Part shown: positions 1 through 10,793 of the stretch, in pieces
How positions within the stretch are numbered: the stretch's first letter is position 1
Layout of the letters: every line of letters begins with the position of its first letter
Assembly (NCBI RefSeq): GCF_030297595.1
Contig: NZ_AP028138.1
Span: 744,001-808,000, forward strand
Reading direction: 5' to 3'
Length of the DNA: 64,000 nt
From: Polynucleobacter sp. HIN7
Lineage (GTDB): Bacteria; Pseudomonadota; Gammaproteobacteria; Burkholderiales; Burkholderiaceae
Position numbers and translations under genes: made by a program
The notes under the pieces: model-generated
The model's input: the letters and a program-made list of their open reading frames with translations, nothing else
Told to the model about the DNA's origin: nothing
Databases searched by the model: none

Positions 1-1340
<1,340 letters not shown>

Positions 1341-1355
1341 TGCCATAATGATGGT

Positions 1356-2459
1356 ATGTCTGGAAATACGTTAGGTCTTCTATTTACTGTAACCACCTTT
1401 GGTGAGTCGCACGGTCCTGCAATTGGTGCGGTGGTGGATGGTTGTCCCCCAGGAATGGAACTATCGGTCGATGATATTCAGGTGGATCTGGATCGTCGCA
1501 AGCCAGGTACCTCGCGCCATGTAACCCAACGCAAAGAAGAGGACAAGGTCGAGATTTTGTCTGGCGTCTTTGAAGGCAAAACCACGGGTACCCCCATTTG
1601 TTTGTTGATTCGCAATACCGATCAACGCAGCCAAGATTACAGCGAGATTTTGCAGACCTTTCGTCCAGGTCACGCTGATTACACCTATCACTATAAATAT
1701 GGCTTTCGAGACCCGCGCGGTGGCGGGCGCTCCTCAGCACGTTTAACCGCCCCCGTGGTTGCAGCCGCAGCAATCGCAAAAAAATGGTTGCGGGAACACT
1801 ACGGTACTCAAATCGTGGCACATATGAGCCAACTGGGTGAAATTGCCATTCCATTCGAAGATGCAAAAGAAATTGCTCGCAATCCATTCTTTGCCCCGAA
1901 TGCCAGCATCATTCCGAAGCTCGAAGAGTATATGGATCAACTCCGTAAAGCCGGGGATTCGTGTGGAGCCAAAATTGAGGTTGTGGCTCACCAAGTACCC
2001 ATTGGTTTGGGCGAGCCGCTTTTTGATAAGTTAGACGCCGATATTGCCCATGTGATGATGGGTATTAATGCCGTTAAGGGCGTGCAGATTGGCGAAGGAT
2101 TTGGGGTGGTGGCCCAAAAGGGGAGTGCACACGGTGACGAGATGCATCCGGATGGCTTTGCTAGTAATAATGCCGGTGGTGTTCTGGGTGGTATTAGTAC
2201 TGGGCAAGATATTCGTGTATCAATTGCGATCAAGCCAACCTCAAGCATCATGAGTCCCAAAGAGACCATTGACTTGCACGGTAAGCCCGCAACGATTCAG
2301 ACCAAAGGGCGTCATGATCCCTGCGTCGGAATTCGTGCTGCGCCAATTGCTGAAGCGATGTTGGCATTGGTGCTGATGGATCATGCCTTGCGTCATCGTG
2401 CTCAGTGCGGTGATGTCGCGGTAAGCCCCCCCGCTATTGCTGGCTCTCGTAGCACTTAA
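1356..2459 (+). CDS. aroC: chorismate synthase
   Basis: A 367-residue protein matching chorismate synthase over its whole length. It makes chorismate from 5-enolpyruvylshikimate-3-phosphate, the last step of the shikimate pathway, using reduced FMN. Visible signatures are GESHG near residue 16, the [22 protein letters not shown] region near 125, and [21 protein letters not shown] near 235-255, followed by a conserved KPTSSI segment. The ATG start gives the normal N-terminus ([19 protein letters not shown]). It sits between the YihY gene and an MFS gene whose start is 6 bp past the aroC stop, which suggests one transcript. Confidence 0.97.
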   Translation: MSGNTLGLLFTVTTFGESHGPAIGAVVDGCPPGMELSVDDIQVDLDRRKPGTSRHVTQRKEEDKVEILSGVFEGKTTGTPICLLIRNTDQRSQDYSEILQTFRPGHADYTYHYKYGFRDPRGGGRSSARLTAPVVAAAAIAKKWLREHYGTQIVAHMSQLGEIAIPFEDAKEIARNPFFAPNASIIPKLEEYMDQLRKAGDSCGAKIEVVAHQVPIGLGEPLFDKLDADIAHVMMGINAVKGVQIGEGFGVVAQKGSAHGDEMHPDGFASNNAGGVLGGISTGQDIRVSIAIKPTSSIMSPKETIDLHGKPATIQTKGRHDPCVGIRAAPIAEAMLALVLMDHALRHRAQCGDVAVSPPAIAGSRST

Positions 2460-2465
2460 GGATTC

Positions 2466-3626
2466 ATGACAGCGTCTTCGCGTTGGGCCTTCGGGGCCTT
2501 TTTCTTTTTGTACTTCGCCTACATTGGCCTCATGTCGCCGTATGCAAGCTTGTACTTCTCGGAACTGGGGTTTGGGGCAATCGAAATTGCTGCTTTGATG
2601 TCGATGTTGCAGGTAACCCGCATCTTGGGGCCGTTCTCTTGGGGATGGCTCTCGGATTATTTATCCAACCGGGTGGGCATCATGCGCTTTTGCGGAGTCC
2701 TGGCGGTTCTGTGTTTCTTGGTCATTTTCTATTTGGAGCAGTACATCCCATTTTTAATCTGGATGTTTATTCTGCACACTATTCTCAGTAGCATGGTGCC
2801 CTTAGGGGAGGCGGCAACTGTACACGCCTTATTTAAAGATAACTCGTTTGACCATCGCTATGGACGGCTGCGCCTATGGGGATCGATTGGCTTTATTGCC
2901 ATGGTCTTACTCGCTGGTGAAGTATTTCAATGGTGGGGTATCGAAGTCTTCCCTTGGTTAGGCTTAGGTGTATTAATTGCACTGGCGATCGACACCTTTT
3001 TAATTCGAGAGCCTAAGATTGAGCGTCAACCCTTGGTGCGTGGTGAGCTCCGTACGGTATTGCGGCGGGTAGAGGTGCGCTGGTTTTTAGTCTCCGCATT
3101 TGCCATGATCTTTGGCCATGCTGCACTCTATGTGTTTTATTCCCTTTACCTTGCAGATCTAGGTTACAGCAAATCCGAGATCGGGTTTTTCTGGACATTG
3201 GGAGTGACCGCAGAAGTAATGTTCTTTTATTTTCAAAGTAAGGTCATGTCACGATACTCACCAACGAGTGTGTTGCAAGCAACATTCATGATTGCGGTGA
3301 TCCGCTTTGTATTAATCGGCTACTTTGCCAGTACTAGTCTATTAATCTTAGCGCAGCTAATGCACGCCGCGACCTTTGCAGCACACCATAGTGCGAGTAC
3401 CAAATTAATTCAGGGTTGGTTCAGCGGTCCCTTGCAAGCGCGTGGTCAGGCACTCTTTACGACGGTTGCTTATGGTTTTGGTGGAACCTTGGGTGGCTTA
3501 TGCGCAGGCTGGATTTGGGATCATTGGGGCCCCAATCAAGTGTTTGGTATGGCAGCGGTGGCGTGCGCCTTGGCCGGTGTTGCGATTGCGCAGGTTAAAA
3601 CCAAACAAACTGCTTTACATTCCTGA
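2466..3626 (+). CDS. MFS transporter, HcaT/nucleoside-symporter-like (MFS_1_like)
   Basis: A 386-residue polytopic protein with about twelve hydrophobic segments. The N-terminus FFFLYFAYIGLMSPYASLYFSELGF, the WGWLSDYLSNR loop after TM2 and YGRLRLWGSIGFIAMVLLAG are typical of the MFS group that includes 3-phenylpropionate permease HcaT. The substrate cannot be read from sequence; small aromatic or organic acids are one possibility. An AAGGA ribosome-binding site precedes the ATG, and the start is 6 bp past aroC. Its 3' end overlaps by 12 bp the 3' end of the convergent ETF-QO gene. Confidence 0.85.
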   Translation: MTASSRWAFGAFFFLYFAYIGLMSPYASLYFSELGFGAIEIAALMSMLQVTRILGPFSWGWLSDYLSNRVGIMRFCGVLAVLCFLVIFYLEQYIPFLIWMFILHTILSSMVPLGEAATVHALFKDNSFDHRYGRLRLWGSIGFIAMVLLAGEVFQWWGIEVFPWLGLGVLIALAIDTFLIREPKIERQPLVRGELRTVLRRVEVRWFLVSAFAMIFGHAALYVFYSLYLADLGYSKSEIGFFWTLGVTAEVMFFYFQSKVMSRYSPTSVLQATFMIAVIRFVLIGYFASTSLLILAQLMHAATFAAHHSASTKLIQGWFSGPLQARGQALFTTVAYGFGGTLGGLCAGWIWDHWGPNQVFGMAAVACALAGVAIAQVKTKQTALHS

Positions 3627-5285
3627 GTAATTCGGACCACCGCCTCCTTCAGGGGTGACCCATACAATATTCTGGGTAGGATCTTTGATGTCACAGGTTT
3701 TGCAATGCACGCAATTTTGGGCATTGATTTGGAGCTTGGGCTTACCTTCCACTTCGATGTATTCGTAAACACCGGCAGGGCAGTAGCGTTGCTCAGGGCC
3801 CGCATAGATATCCAAATTAATGGCTACTGGCACACTTTCATCCTTGAGGGTTAAGTGAGCTGGTTGATTCTCCTCATGATTGGTATTGGAGATAAATACC
3901 GAGGAGAGTCGATCAAAAGTAATTTTGCCATCGGGTTTTGGATATTCAATAACCTGATGAAGGCGCGCCGGTTCAAGATATTCGTAGTCAGCTTTTTTCT
4001 GATGAATGGTCCATGGCACATTTCCACCAAACACTTTTTGTTCAATACCAACCATGAGGGTGCCGAGATATAAACCTTTAGACATCCATGCTTTAAAGTT
4101 ACGCGCCTGCTTGAGTTCGGTATACAGCCAACTATTTTTAAAGGCACTGGGGTAAGCGCTCAAAATATCATTGGCCCGATTTTCAGAGAGCGCAGACATG
4201 GCTGCCTGGGCCGCTAACATGCCGGATTTAATCGCTGCATGACTGCCTTTAATGCGGGATGCGTTGAGGTAGCCCGCATCGCAGCCAATCAGGGCGCCGC
4301 CAGGGAACACCGTTTGCGGCAAACTATTTAAGCCGCCAGCGGTAATGGCACGTGCACCATAGGCCAAGCGCTTACCACCCTCAAACGTCGGACGAATCGC
4401 AGGATGCAATTTATAGCGTTGGAACTCATCAAAGGGACTAAGATAAGGGTTGCGGTAGGAGAGGCCAACCACCATGCCGACGGCTACCTTGTTTTCACCA
4501 AAGTGATACAAAAAAGATCCGCCATAGGTCTGACGATCTAAGGGCCATCCTGCCGTATGAATCACTAAACCCGGGCGATGGTTCTGGGGCGTTACTTCCC
4601 AGAGTTCTTTAATGCCAATACCGTAACTCTGTGGATCGGACTCACGATCGAGTTGGTATTTAGTGATCAGTTGTCTGCCGAGATGACCGCGTGAGCCTTC
4701 AGCAAATAAGGTGTATTTGGCTCGCAATTCCATGCCAAGCTGAAACTGTTCTGAGATCTGCCCATCTTTATGAATTCCTAAATTACCGGTAGCGACTCCG
4801 CAAACCGCACCCTGGGCATTAAACAAAATTTCTGCCGCAGCAAACCCTGGAAAAATATCAACGCCCAGTTGCTCTGCTTGGCCACCGAGCCAGCGCGTGA
4901 AATTACTTAAACTCAAAATGTAATTACCGCGGTTGTTAAAGCACTCTGGTAGCAAAAGATGGGGTACCGTGAACGAGCTCGATTCGGTCAAAAAGATGAA
5001 TTCATCTTTACTAACTGGTGTCTCGAGCGGAGCCCCCAGTGCTTGCCAATCAGGAAATAATTCCGTGAGGGCGCGTGGATCCATGATGGCGCCCGACAAA
5101 ATATGAGCGCCGACCTCAGAACCCTTTTCTAATACGCAAACGGAGATCTCACGACCCTCGCGTTGGGCAATTTGTTTGGCGTGGATTGCTGCCGATAGCC
5201 CAGCGGGGCCACCCCCGACGATCACGAGGTCATAGTCCATGGCCTCGCGCGGGCCGTATTGAGCAAGTAATTCCTCGGTATTCAT
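3615..5285 (-). CDS. electron transfer flavoprotein-ubiquinone oxidoreductase (ETF-QO)
   Basis: A 556-residue protein that passes electrons from reduced electron-transfer flavoprotein to ubiquinone, linking acyl-CoA and amino-acid dehydrogenases to the respiratory chain. The N-terminal FAD-binding motif (VIVGGGPAGLSAAIHA, about residues 22-37) and GAIMDPRAL follow the family pattern. The C-terminus carries the 4Fe-4S cluster cysteines: CPAGVYEY, then NAQNCVHCKTCDIKDPTQN, and ends in PEGGGGPNYSGM. An ATG at 5285 is preferred to the GTG one codon upstream. It is divergent from scoA, with about 100 bp between them, so the two fatty/keto-acid catabolic functions may share a control region. Confidence 0.95.
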   Translation of the reverse strand: MNTEELLAQYGPREAMDYDLVIVGGGPAGLSAAIHAKQIAQREGREISVCVLEKGSEVGAHILSGAIMDPRALTELFPDWQALGAPLETPVSKDEFIFLTESSSFTVPHLLLPECFNNRGNYILSLSNFTRWLGGQAEQLGVDIFPGFAAAEILFNAQGAVCGVATGNLGIHKDGQISEQFQLGMELRAKYTLFAEGSRGHLGRQLITKYQLDRESDPQSYGIGIKELWEVTPQNHRPGLVIHTAGWPLDRQTYGGSFLYHFGENKVAVGMVVGLSYRNPYLSPFDEFQRYKLHPAIRPTFEGGKRLAYGARAITAGGLNSLPQTVFPGGALIGCDAGYLNASRIKGSHAAIKSGMLAAQAAMSALSENRANDILSAYPSAFKNSWLYTELKQARNFKAWMSKGLYLGTLMVGIEQKVFGGNVPWTIHQKKADYEYLEPARLHQVIEYPKPDGKITFDRLSSVFISNTNHEENQPAHLTLKDESVPVAINLDIYAGPEQRYCPAGVYEYIEVEGKPKLQINAQNCVHCKTCDIKDPTQNIVWVTPEGGGGPNYSGM

Positions 5286-5388
5286 CACTCTAGTTTAGTG
5301 CTTTTAAGCCATGAATCGGTCATGCAGAGCGGTTATCATTTAGGTGATATCCGGTATTGATTAAAGAACGTGAAAGAAAGTTAGGCGA

Positions 5389-6084
5389 ATGAACAAGATA
5401 TTTCCCAATGCCCGCGCTGCTCTTGAGGACATTATGAAAGATGGGCAAACCATCGCGGTTGGCGGTTTTGGTTTGTGTGGCATTCCAGAGGCACTGATTG
5501 CTGCGGTTAAAGACTTGGGTACCAAAAATCTCACAGCAATATCTAATAATGCTGGAGTAGATGATTTTGGCTTGGGGATTTTGCTGGCGACTCGGCAGAT
5601 CAAAAAAATGATTGCCTCTTATGTTGGAGAAAACAAAGAGTTTGAGCGTCAATATTTAGCTGGTGAACTCGAATTGGAATTTACCCCTCAAGGTACGTTA
5701 GCAGAGAAGTTGCGAGCAGGCGGTTGCGGTATCCCAGCGTTTTATACCAAGACCGGCGTTGGAACGATTGTGGCTGAAGGTAAGGATGAGCGTGAATTTG
5801 ATGGAGAAAAGTACATCCTAGAGCGCTCATTGGTTGCCGATGTCTCGCTCGTTAAAGCATGGAAAGCGGATAAAGCAGGTAACTTGCTTTATCGCTTAAC
5901 AGCACGCAACTTTAATCCAGTTGTCGCGATGGCAGGAAAGATCACTGTGGTGGAAGTCGAAGAGATCGTGGAAAACGGAGATCTCATTCCAGATCAAATT
6001 CATACCCCTGGTATTTATGCCCATCGGATTGTGCTCAACCCTCAACCGGAAAAACGGATTGAGCAACGCACGCTATCTAAATAA
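5389..6084 (+). CDS. scoA: 3-oxoacid CoA-transferase subunit A
   Basis: A 231-residue alpha subunit of a heterodimeric family I CoA-transferase, which moves CoA from succinyl-CoA to a 3-oxoacid such as acetoacetate. The N-terminal glycine-rich segment GGFGLCGIPEALIAAVKDLG and the SNNAGVDDFGLG loop are typical, as are GGCGIPAFYTKTGVGT and RNFNPVVAMAGKITVVE. It is followed after 36 bp by the beta subunit, with an AGAGGAA ribosome-binding site between them. The acid acceptor (acetoacetate, 3-oxoadipate or another 3-oxoacid) cannot be fixed from sequence alone; the overall pattern favours succinyl-CoA:3-ketoacid transferase. Confidence 0.93.
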   Translation: MNKIFPNARAALEDIMKDGQTIAVGGFGLCGIPEALIAAVKDLGTKNLTAISNNAGVDDFGLGILLATRQIKKMIASYVGENKEFERQYLAGELELEFTPQGTLAEKLRAGGCGIPAFYTKTGVGTIVAEGKDEREFDGEKYILERSLVADVSLVKAWKADKAGNLLYRLTARNFNPVVAMAGKITVVEVEEIVENGDLIPDQIHTPGIYAHRIVLNPQPEKRIEQRTLSK

Positions 6085-6120
6085 GCATTTATTTGAAAAG
6101 ATTACACAGAGGAAATTGCA

Positions 6121-6774
6121 ATGCCTTGGAATCGTGATGAAATGGCAGCCCGTGCTGCAAAAGAGTTAAAAGATGGTTACTACGTCAATTTAGGTATTGG
6201 CATGCCCACCTTGGTGGCAAACCATGTTCCCGCTGGGATGGAGGTTTGGTTGCAGTCTGAGAATGGCTTGTTGGGGATTGGACCATTTCCCACCGAAGCA
6301 CAAGTGGATGCCGATATGATTAATGCCGGCAAGCAAACCGTGACCACTTTGCCAGGGTCCGCTATTTTTTCATCGGCGGACTCCTTTGGAATGATTCGGG
6401 GTGGCAAGATCAATATTGCGATCTTGGGCGCAATGCAGGTCAGCGAGCATGGCGATTTAGCCAACTGGATGATTCCCGGAAAAATGGTGAAGGGCATGGG
6501 TGGTGCCATGGATTTGGTTGCCGGCGTGAAACACGTCGTGGTATTGATGGAACACGTGGCCAAGAAAAAAGACGGTACCGAAGAAATCAAAATTCTGCCC
6601 AAGTGCACCTTGCCATTAACCGGATTAGGTGTGATTGATCGCATCATCACCGATTTGGGTGTACTCGACATCACACCCAAAGGATTGAAGTTGGTGGAAT
6701 TAGCGCCTGGTGTAACCAAAGAAGAGATTCAGGCGAAGACCGGCGCCCCTATTGATACTAGTGCAGTTCATTGA
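6121..6774 (+). CDS. scoB: 3-oxoacid CoA-transferase subunit B
   Basis: A 217-residue beta subunit partnering the gene just upstream. The catalytic glutamate lies in the segment [12 protein letters not shown] (about residues 44-55), where the family glutamyl-CoA intermediate forms. N-terminal [32 protein letters not shown] and [40 protein letters not shown] are strongly conserved in SCOT/AtoA proteins. An AGAGGAA site precedes the ATG. The stop codon TGA overlaps a TTG start of the following metal-transporter fusion (TTGA), suggesting translational coupling. Confidence 0.94.
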   Translation: MPWNRDEMAARAAKELKDGYYVNLGIGMPTLVANHVPAGMEVWLQSENGLLGIGPFPTEAQVDADMINAGKQTVTTLPGSAIFSSADSFGMIRGGKINIAILGAMQVSEHGDLANWMIPGKMVKGMGGAMDLVAGVKHVVVLMEHVAKKKDGTEEIKILPKCTLPLTGLGVIDRIITDLGVLDITPKGLKLVELAPGVTKEEIQAKTGAPIDTSAVH

Positions 6775-8591
6775 ATAGCGCCCCATTACATGCTCATAAA
6801 CGTGGGGATGCAAGCCATACCCACGCGGTAGCTGATCGAAAGCAATCCTTTTTGTGGATTGCTATGCTCTTTACACTTGGATTTGCATGCGTTGAGTTCT
6901 TTGCTGGTCTAATTTCAGGTTCCTTAGCACTGATGTCCGATGCCGGACATATGGTGACTGACTCTGCTGCACTGGGTCTTGCTATTCTGGCGCAATACAT
7001 TGCCAGACGTCCGCCATCTGCCAAGCATTCCTTTGGATTTGGTCGTGCCGAAGCACTTGCAGCTTTTGTGAACAGCTTGGTGATGGTTGGTCTAGTCATA
7101 TGGATTGTGATTGAGGCCGTGAGTCGCATTCAGGATCCGCACCCAGTGGCTGGGATGACCGTGACGATTGTGGCTGCTCTGGGTCTTGCTGTAAATCTGA
7201 TCGTTGCTTGGGTGCTGTCACGCGATCAAAAGAGCGTCAATACCCGCGCCGCACTGGTGCATGTGATGGGCGATCTCTTGGGATCGATTGCTGCCTTGGT
7301 AGCGGGAGTGGTGATTCAGCTCACAGGGTGGATGCCGATTGACCCTATCTTATCGATCTTTGTAGCACTCTTGATCTTAAAGTCCACGGCAGCCATTCTC
7401 AAGGAGTCGTATCACTTCTTGATGGAAGGTGTGCCGCTGCATATTGACTATGTAAAGGTCGGTGAAGACTTATCCCGTATTGAAGGGGTTATGGCAATTC
7501 ACGATCTGCATGTATGGGAGATGAGCCCTGGTCACCCTGCATTAATCGCCCATGTGGAGATCAAACAATTCAAGCAATGGCCGCGGATCCTCGCAAATTT
7601 AACCACCATGTTGCGAGAGTCATACGGTATTGACCACATTACGCTACAACCCGAAGAAGCTGGCAAACAAGAACTTGAATCGCCTCCAGTCAGCGTTGAG
7701 CAGGCGCGTCATACCGCTTTACTCAATCGTGACCATCATGGCCACACGGATTATGTGCAATGCACCAGTCCAGCTGGATCGCACCGTATGGCGTTTCATA
7801 CTTGGGGGGATCCACAAAATCCGAGCGTGCTGTATTGCGTGCATGGCCTATCGCGCCGGGGTAGTGATTTTCGGGCAATGGCTGAGGCTTTGTGTGATCG
7901 CCATTTTGTGGTTTGCCCAGACATCGTTGGGCGAGGAGATTCTGACTACTTAAGTAATCCGATGTTCTACACAGTCCCTCAATATGTGACTGATATGACC
8001 GCCCTAAGCGCCAAATTGAAAGTTCAAACGGCCAATTGGTTTGGAACCTCGATGGGCGGCTTAATTGGCATGGTGTATGCAGCTATTCCTGGTAATGGCG
8101 TTAAGCGACTATTACTCAATGATGTCGGACCACGAATCGAGCCGGCCGCATTGATTCGGTTGGCGAGTTATGTTGGTAAACCGTTTTCTTATGTCAATCG
8201 TGTTGTAGCGATGGATAAACTCAAATCGATTTGCGCTCCCTTCGGAAAACATACAGATGCCGAATGGGAGCTTCTCAATGGACCGATGCTGATTCAGAAA
8301 GATCAGCAGTGGGTCTTGCACTATGACCCAGCCATCTCGGTGCCATTTGCCTCAGTGACGCCGGCCCTAGCTCAAGCAGGTGAGCTAGCGATGTGGCAAA
8401 GTTTTCAGCAAATCGAATGCCCCATTTTGATTGTGCGGGGTGCGGATTCGGATTTACTTTCTCCGCAAACGGTCGATGAGATGTGCCAATTAAATCCGCA
8501 TGCAAAGAGTATTGAGATCCCGAATACCGGACATGCCCCGGCCTTTATCAAAAAAGAGCAAATTGACATTGCGCGCCAATTTTTTCTATAG
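6771..8591 (+). CDS. fusion protein: cation diffusion facilitator (CzcD/ZitB-like) plus alpha/beta hydrolase
   Basis: A single uninterrupted 606-codon frame joins two complete domains. Residues 1-295 are a cation diffusion facilitator. They include a short His-rich N-terminus, six membrane segments, the HxxxD metal site in TM2 (H60, D64), the matching HxxxD in TM5 (H164, D168), and a C-terminal cytoplasmic domain with [21 protein letters not shown]. This type exports Zn, Co or Cd by proton antiport. After a linker of about 35 residues, residues 335-606 form an alpha/beta hydrolase with an HG oxyanion motif, nucleophile S427 in GTSMGG, an acid near D559/D561 and H588 in NTGHAP; the triad looks intact. 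The start is TTG within the scoB stop. The joint function is unknown. It may be a real fusion or a lost stop codon between two neighbouring genes. Confidence 0.85.
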   Translation: MNSAPLHAHKRGDASHTHAVADRKQSFLWIAMLFTLGFACVEFFAGLISGSLALMSDAGHMVTDSAALGLAILAQYIARRPPSAKHSFGFGRAEALAAFVNSLVMVGLVIWIVIEAVSRIQDPHPVAGMTVTIVAALGLAVNLIVAWVLSRDQKSVNTRAALVHVMGDLLGSIAALVAGVVIQLTGWMPIDPILSIFVALLILKSTAAILKESYHFLMEGVPLHIDYVKVGEDLSRIEGVMAIHDLHVWEMSPGHPALIAHVEIKQFKQWPRILANLTTMLRESYGIDHITLQPEEAGKQELESPPVSVEQARHTALLNRDHHGHTDYVQCTSPAGSHRMAFHTWGDPQNPSVLYCVHGLSRRGSDFRAMAEALCDRHFVVCPDIVGRGDSDYLSNPMFYTVPQYVTDMTALSAKLKVQTANWFGTSMGGLIGMVYAAIPGNGVKRLLLNDVGPRIEPAALIRLASYVGKPFSYVNRVVAMDKLKSICAPFGKHTDAEWELLNGPMLIQKDQQWVLHYDPAISVPFASVTPALAQAGELAMWQSFQQIECPILIVRGADSDLLSPQTVDEMCQLNPHAKSIEIPNTGHAPAFIKKEQIDIARQFFL

Positions 8592-8621
8592 TGGCTTATC
8601 CGCTAATCAGGATTGATTGCT

Positions 8622-10622
8622 GTGAGTCCTCACGAGTCGGTATTGCCGCTGTCGACAAATCCCATGCAAGCGCTGGAGGGCGATGCCTGGTTTGGCGAGC
8701 CTGAGGAGGCTCACTCTCATGCTGTCGCAGAGATTTTACAAACACTACGTTTGGATGAGGCAAGTATCGTTGCTGCTCGTCATTTACACAGCACCTTAGG
8801 TAAAGAAGCTTTAGTCAAGCAACTCGGGCAAGATGCCACCACCTTATTGATTGGTTACCGCGGTCTGCGTCAGGCTCAAGCAAAGCTCACTAAGCACGAC
8901 GGAAAGTTGCGGGTAGCAGGCCAAGAAGAGATCTTGCGCAAAATGCTGTTGGCATTCGGTAACGATCTACGCGTGGTACTCATTTATCTAGCATCGCGCT
9001 TACAGACCCTTCGATGGATTGGAAAGAATCGCGTCAAAGTAAATCCGTCTTGGGCTCAAGAGATTTTAGATATCGATGCAAGCTTAGCTAATCGCCTGGG
9101 TATCTGGCAAATGAAGTGGGAGATGGAGGATCTGGCGTTTCGGGTTGTTGCGTCTGATACCTATAAAGAAATTGCGGGCCTATTGGATGCCAAACGCGTA
9201 GAGCGTGAGCAATTCATTGCCGATGTTATCAAGCGCCTCAATCACGAGCTATCGCTTGCCCAGATTACAGCTGATGTCCAAGGAAGACCCAAGCACATCT
9301 ACAGCATTTGGAAAAAAATGCAGGGCAAATCATTGGAGTTTGCCAATCTCTATGATGTGCGGGCATTTCGGGTGTTGGTTAATGATGTCAAGGCCTGTTA
9401 TGCGACTCTGGGCTTAGTGCACAACATTTGGCAACCGGTGCCAAAAGAGTTTGATGACTATATTGCTAGGCCCAAACCAAACGGTTATCAATCCCTGCAT
9501 ACTGTTGTGATTGATGAGAATGGGATTGCATTTGAGATTCAGATTCGCACGCAAGAAATGCATCGTCAGGCGGAGTATGGCTTAGCAGCACATTGGCGCT
9601 ATAAAGAGGGCGCGTATGCCGCGCAAGCAAAGGATCTCGGAACCCATAGTGCCGCAGTAGCTTATGAGCGCCAAATCGCTTGGGCGCGGCAATTAATCTC
9701 ATGGAAAGAGGATGCTTGGGAACAGCTCAAACATCATGAGATTGATGATCATATTTATGTTCTCACTCCACTAGGAAAAGTAATCGCTTTGGAGAAGGGT
9801 TCGTCGCCGATCGACTTTGCGTATGCAGTGCATACCGATCTTGGCCATCACTGTCGTGGTGCTCGAATTGATGGAGCTATGGTGCCGCTCGATACCCCCT
9901 TACTCAATGGCCAGACCGTAGAAATCATTTCGGTGAAGCAAGGTGGGCCCTCAAGGGACTGGCTAAACCCTGAGCGTGGCTATTTGCGTTCACAGCGCGC
10001 GCGGGCGCGGGTACGTGCGTGGTTCAATGCACTTGATGATGAGGCGAGTCAAGCTCCGAGTAAGGCAAGTGATAGCAAGCTCGATAAGAGTGTTGATAAG
10101 TCACTTGATAAGAAGGAAGAGATTCAGATTCGCACGCGCGCGAGTGCAGCCAATCAGCGCGGAGATGTATTGGTCGTGGGAGTGGATTCTTTACTGACGC
10201 AATTGGCCAAATGCTGTCGACCGGTTCCCCCCGATCCAATCGCTGGATTTGTGACCCAAGGCCGTGGGGTATCGATTCATCGACGCAGTTGCAGAACTTT
10301 TCGAGGGCTCCTAGAGCGCGCACCAGAGCGTGTGATCCAAACGGCGTGGAGTGCCAAGTTAGATCCAGAGCAGGGCAGTAATAAAGAACGAGTTTTCCCT
10401 GCCGATTTATCAATCATTGCCCTTGATCGACCTGAGCTGATGCGGGAACTCTTTGAGATTACTTCCAAGATTGGCGTCCATGTGATTGATCTCAAAAAAT
10501 CGGTTCGCAAAGGCGTGGCGCATATTCAATTAACCGTTGAAATCTCGAATGCGGAGGCACTCCGTTTAGTACAAACGGGGCTTGAGGGATTGCGCGGCGT
10601 CACCGAAGTACGCCGGCGGTGA
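8622..10622 (+). CDS. relA: RelA-type (p)ppGpp synthetase
   Basis: About 666 residues in the RelA/SpoT long-form order: degenerate HD hydrolase region (about 40-190), synthetase domain (about 215-330), TGS (about 370-435), a CC/zinc-finger region (LAKCCRPVPPDPIAGF) and a C-terminal ACT domain. The synthetase carries EFDDY, the acidic ExDD form of RelA rather than the RxKD form of SpoT. The N-terminal region lacks the His-Asp pair of an active hydrolase, and KWEMEDLAFR is typical of RelA. It therefore makes (p)ppGpp on starved ribosomes. A GTG at 8622 is chosen because AGGA lies 9 nt upstream; TTG at 8613 and ATG at 8664 are alternatives. Confidence 0.93.
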   Translation: MSPHESVLPLSTNPMQALEGDAWFGEPEEAHSHAVAEILQTLRLDEASIVAARHLHSTLGKEALVKQLGQDATTLLIGYRGLRQAQAKLTKHDGKLRVAGQEEILRKMLLAFGNDLRVVLIYLASRLQTLRWIGKNRVKVNPSWAQEILDIDASLANRLGIWQMKWEMEDLAFRVVASDTYKEIAGLLDAKRVEREQFIADVIKRLNHELSLAQITADVQGRPKHIYSIWKKMQGKSLEFANLYDVRAFRVLVNDVKACYATLGLVHNIWQPVPKEFDDYIARPKPNGYQSLHTVVIDENGIAFEIQIRTQEMHRQAEYGLAAHWRYKEGAYAAQAKDLGTHSAAVAYERQIAWARQLISWKEDAWEQLKHHEIDDHIYVLTPLGKVIALEKGSSPIDFAYAVHTDLGHHCRGARIDGAMVPLDTPLLNGQTVEIISVKQGGPSRDWLNPERGYLRSQRARARVRAWFNALDDEASQAPSKASDSKLDKSVDKSLDKKEEIQIRTRASAANQRGDVLVVGVDSLLTQLAKCCRPVPPDPIAGFVTQGRGVSIHRRSCRTFRGLLERAPERVIQTAWSAKLDPEQGSNKERVFPADLSIIALDRPELMRELFEITSKIGVHVIDLKKSVRKGVAHIQLTVEISNAEALRLVQTGLEGLRGVTEVRRR

Positions 10623-10640
10623 TAAACTCTTGATAAATAT

Positions 10641-10717
10641 AGGCTCGTAGCTCAGCTGGTTAGAGCACCACCTTGACATGGTGGGGGTCGTTGGTTCGAG
10701 TCCAATCGAGCCTACCA
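10641..10717 (+). tRNA. tRNA-Val (GAC)
   Basis: A full cloverleaf is visible. The acceptor stem AGGCTCG pairs with CGAGCCT, followed by A and an encoded CCA. The D arm is GCTC...GAGC, the anticodon arm CCACC-TTGACAT-GGTGG carries anticodon GAC, and the T arm contains TTCGAGT. It is 77 nt long including CCA. It lies between relA and thrS and reads with them. Confidence 0.95.
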
Positions 10718-10731
10718 ACGAAACAGATCGG

Positions 10732-10778
10732 ATGCGCGTTGTGTTCATAGTGTTTGGGACGAACGCGCATTCTCTTTT
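10732..10778 (+). terminator. strong hairpin followed by T-rich tract between tRNA-Val and thrS
   Basis: ATGCGCGTT (10732-10740) is perfectly complementary to AACGCGCAT (10762-10770), with a 21 nt loop, and is followed by TCTCTTTT (10771-10778). It could end the tRNA-Val transcript or act as an attenuator-like leader element for thrS, whose GGAG ribosome-binding site begins 7 nt after the T tract. The fold is seen directly; which role applies is inference. Confidence 0.5.
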
Positions 10779-10793
10779 ATGCATGGAGTGTGT

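Noticed and set aside
1384..1994. Long open frames antisense to aroC
   Set aside because: They overlap a well-conserved chorismate synthase and have no recognisable domains, so they are shadow frames.
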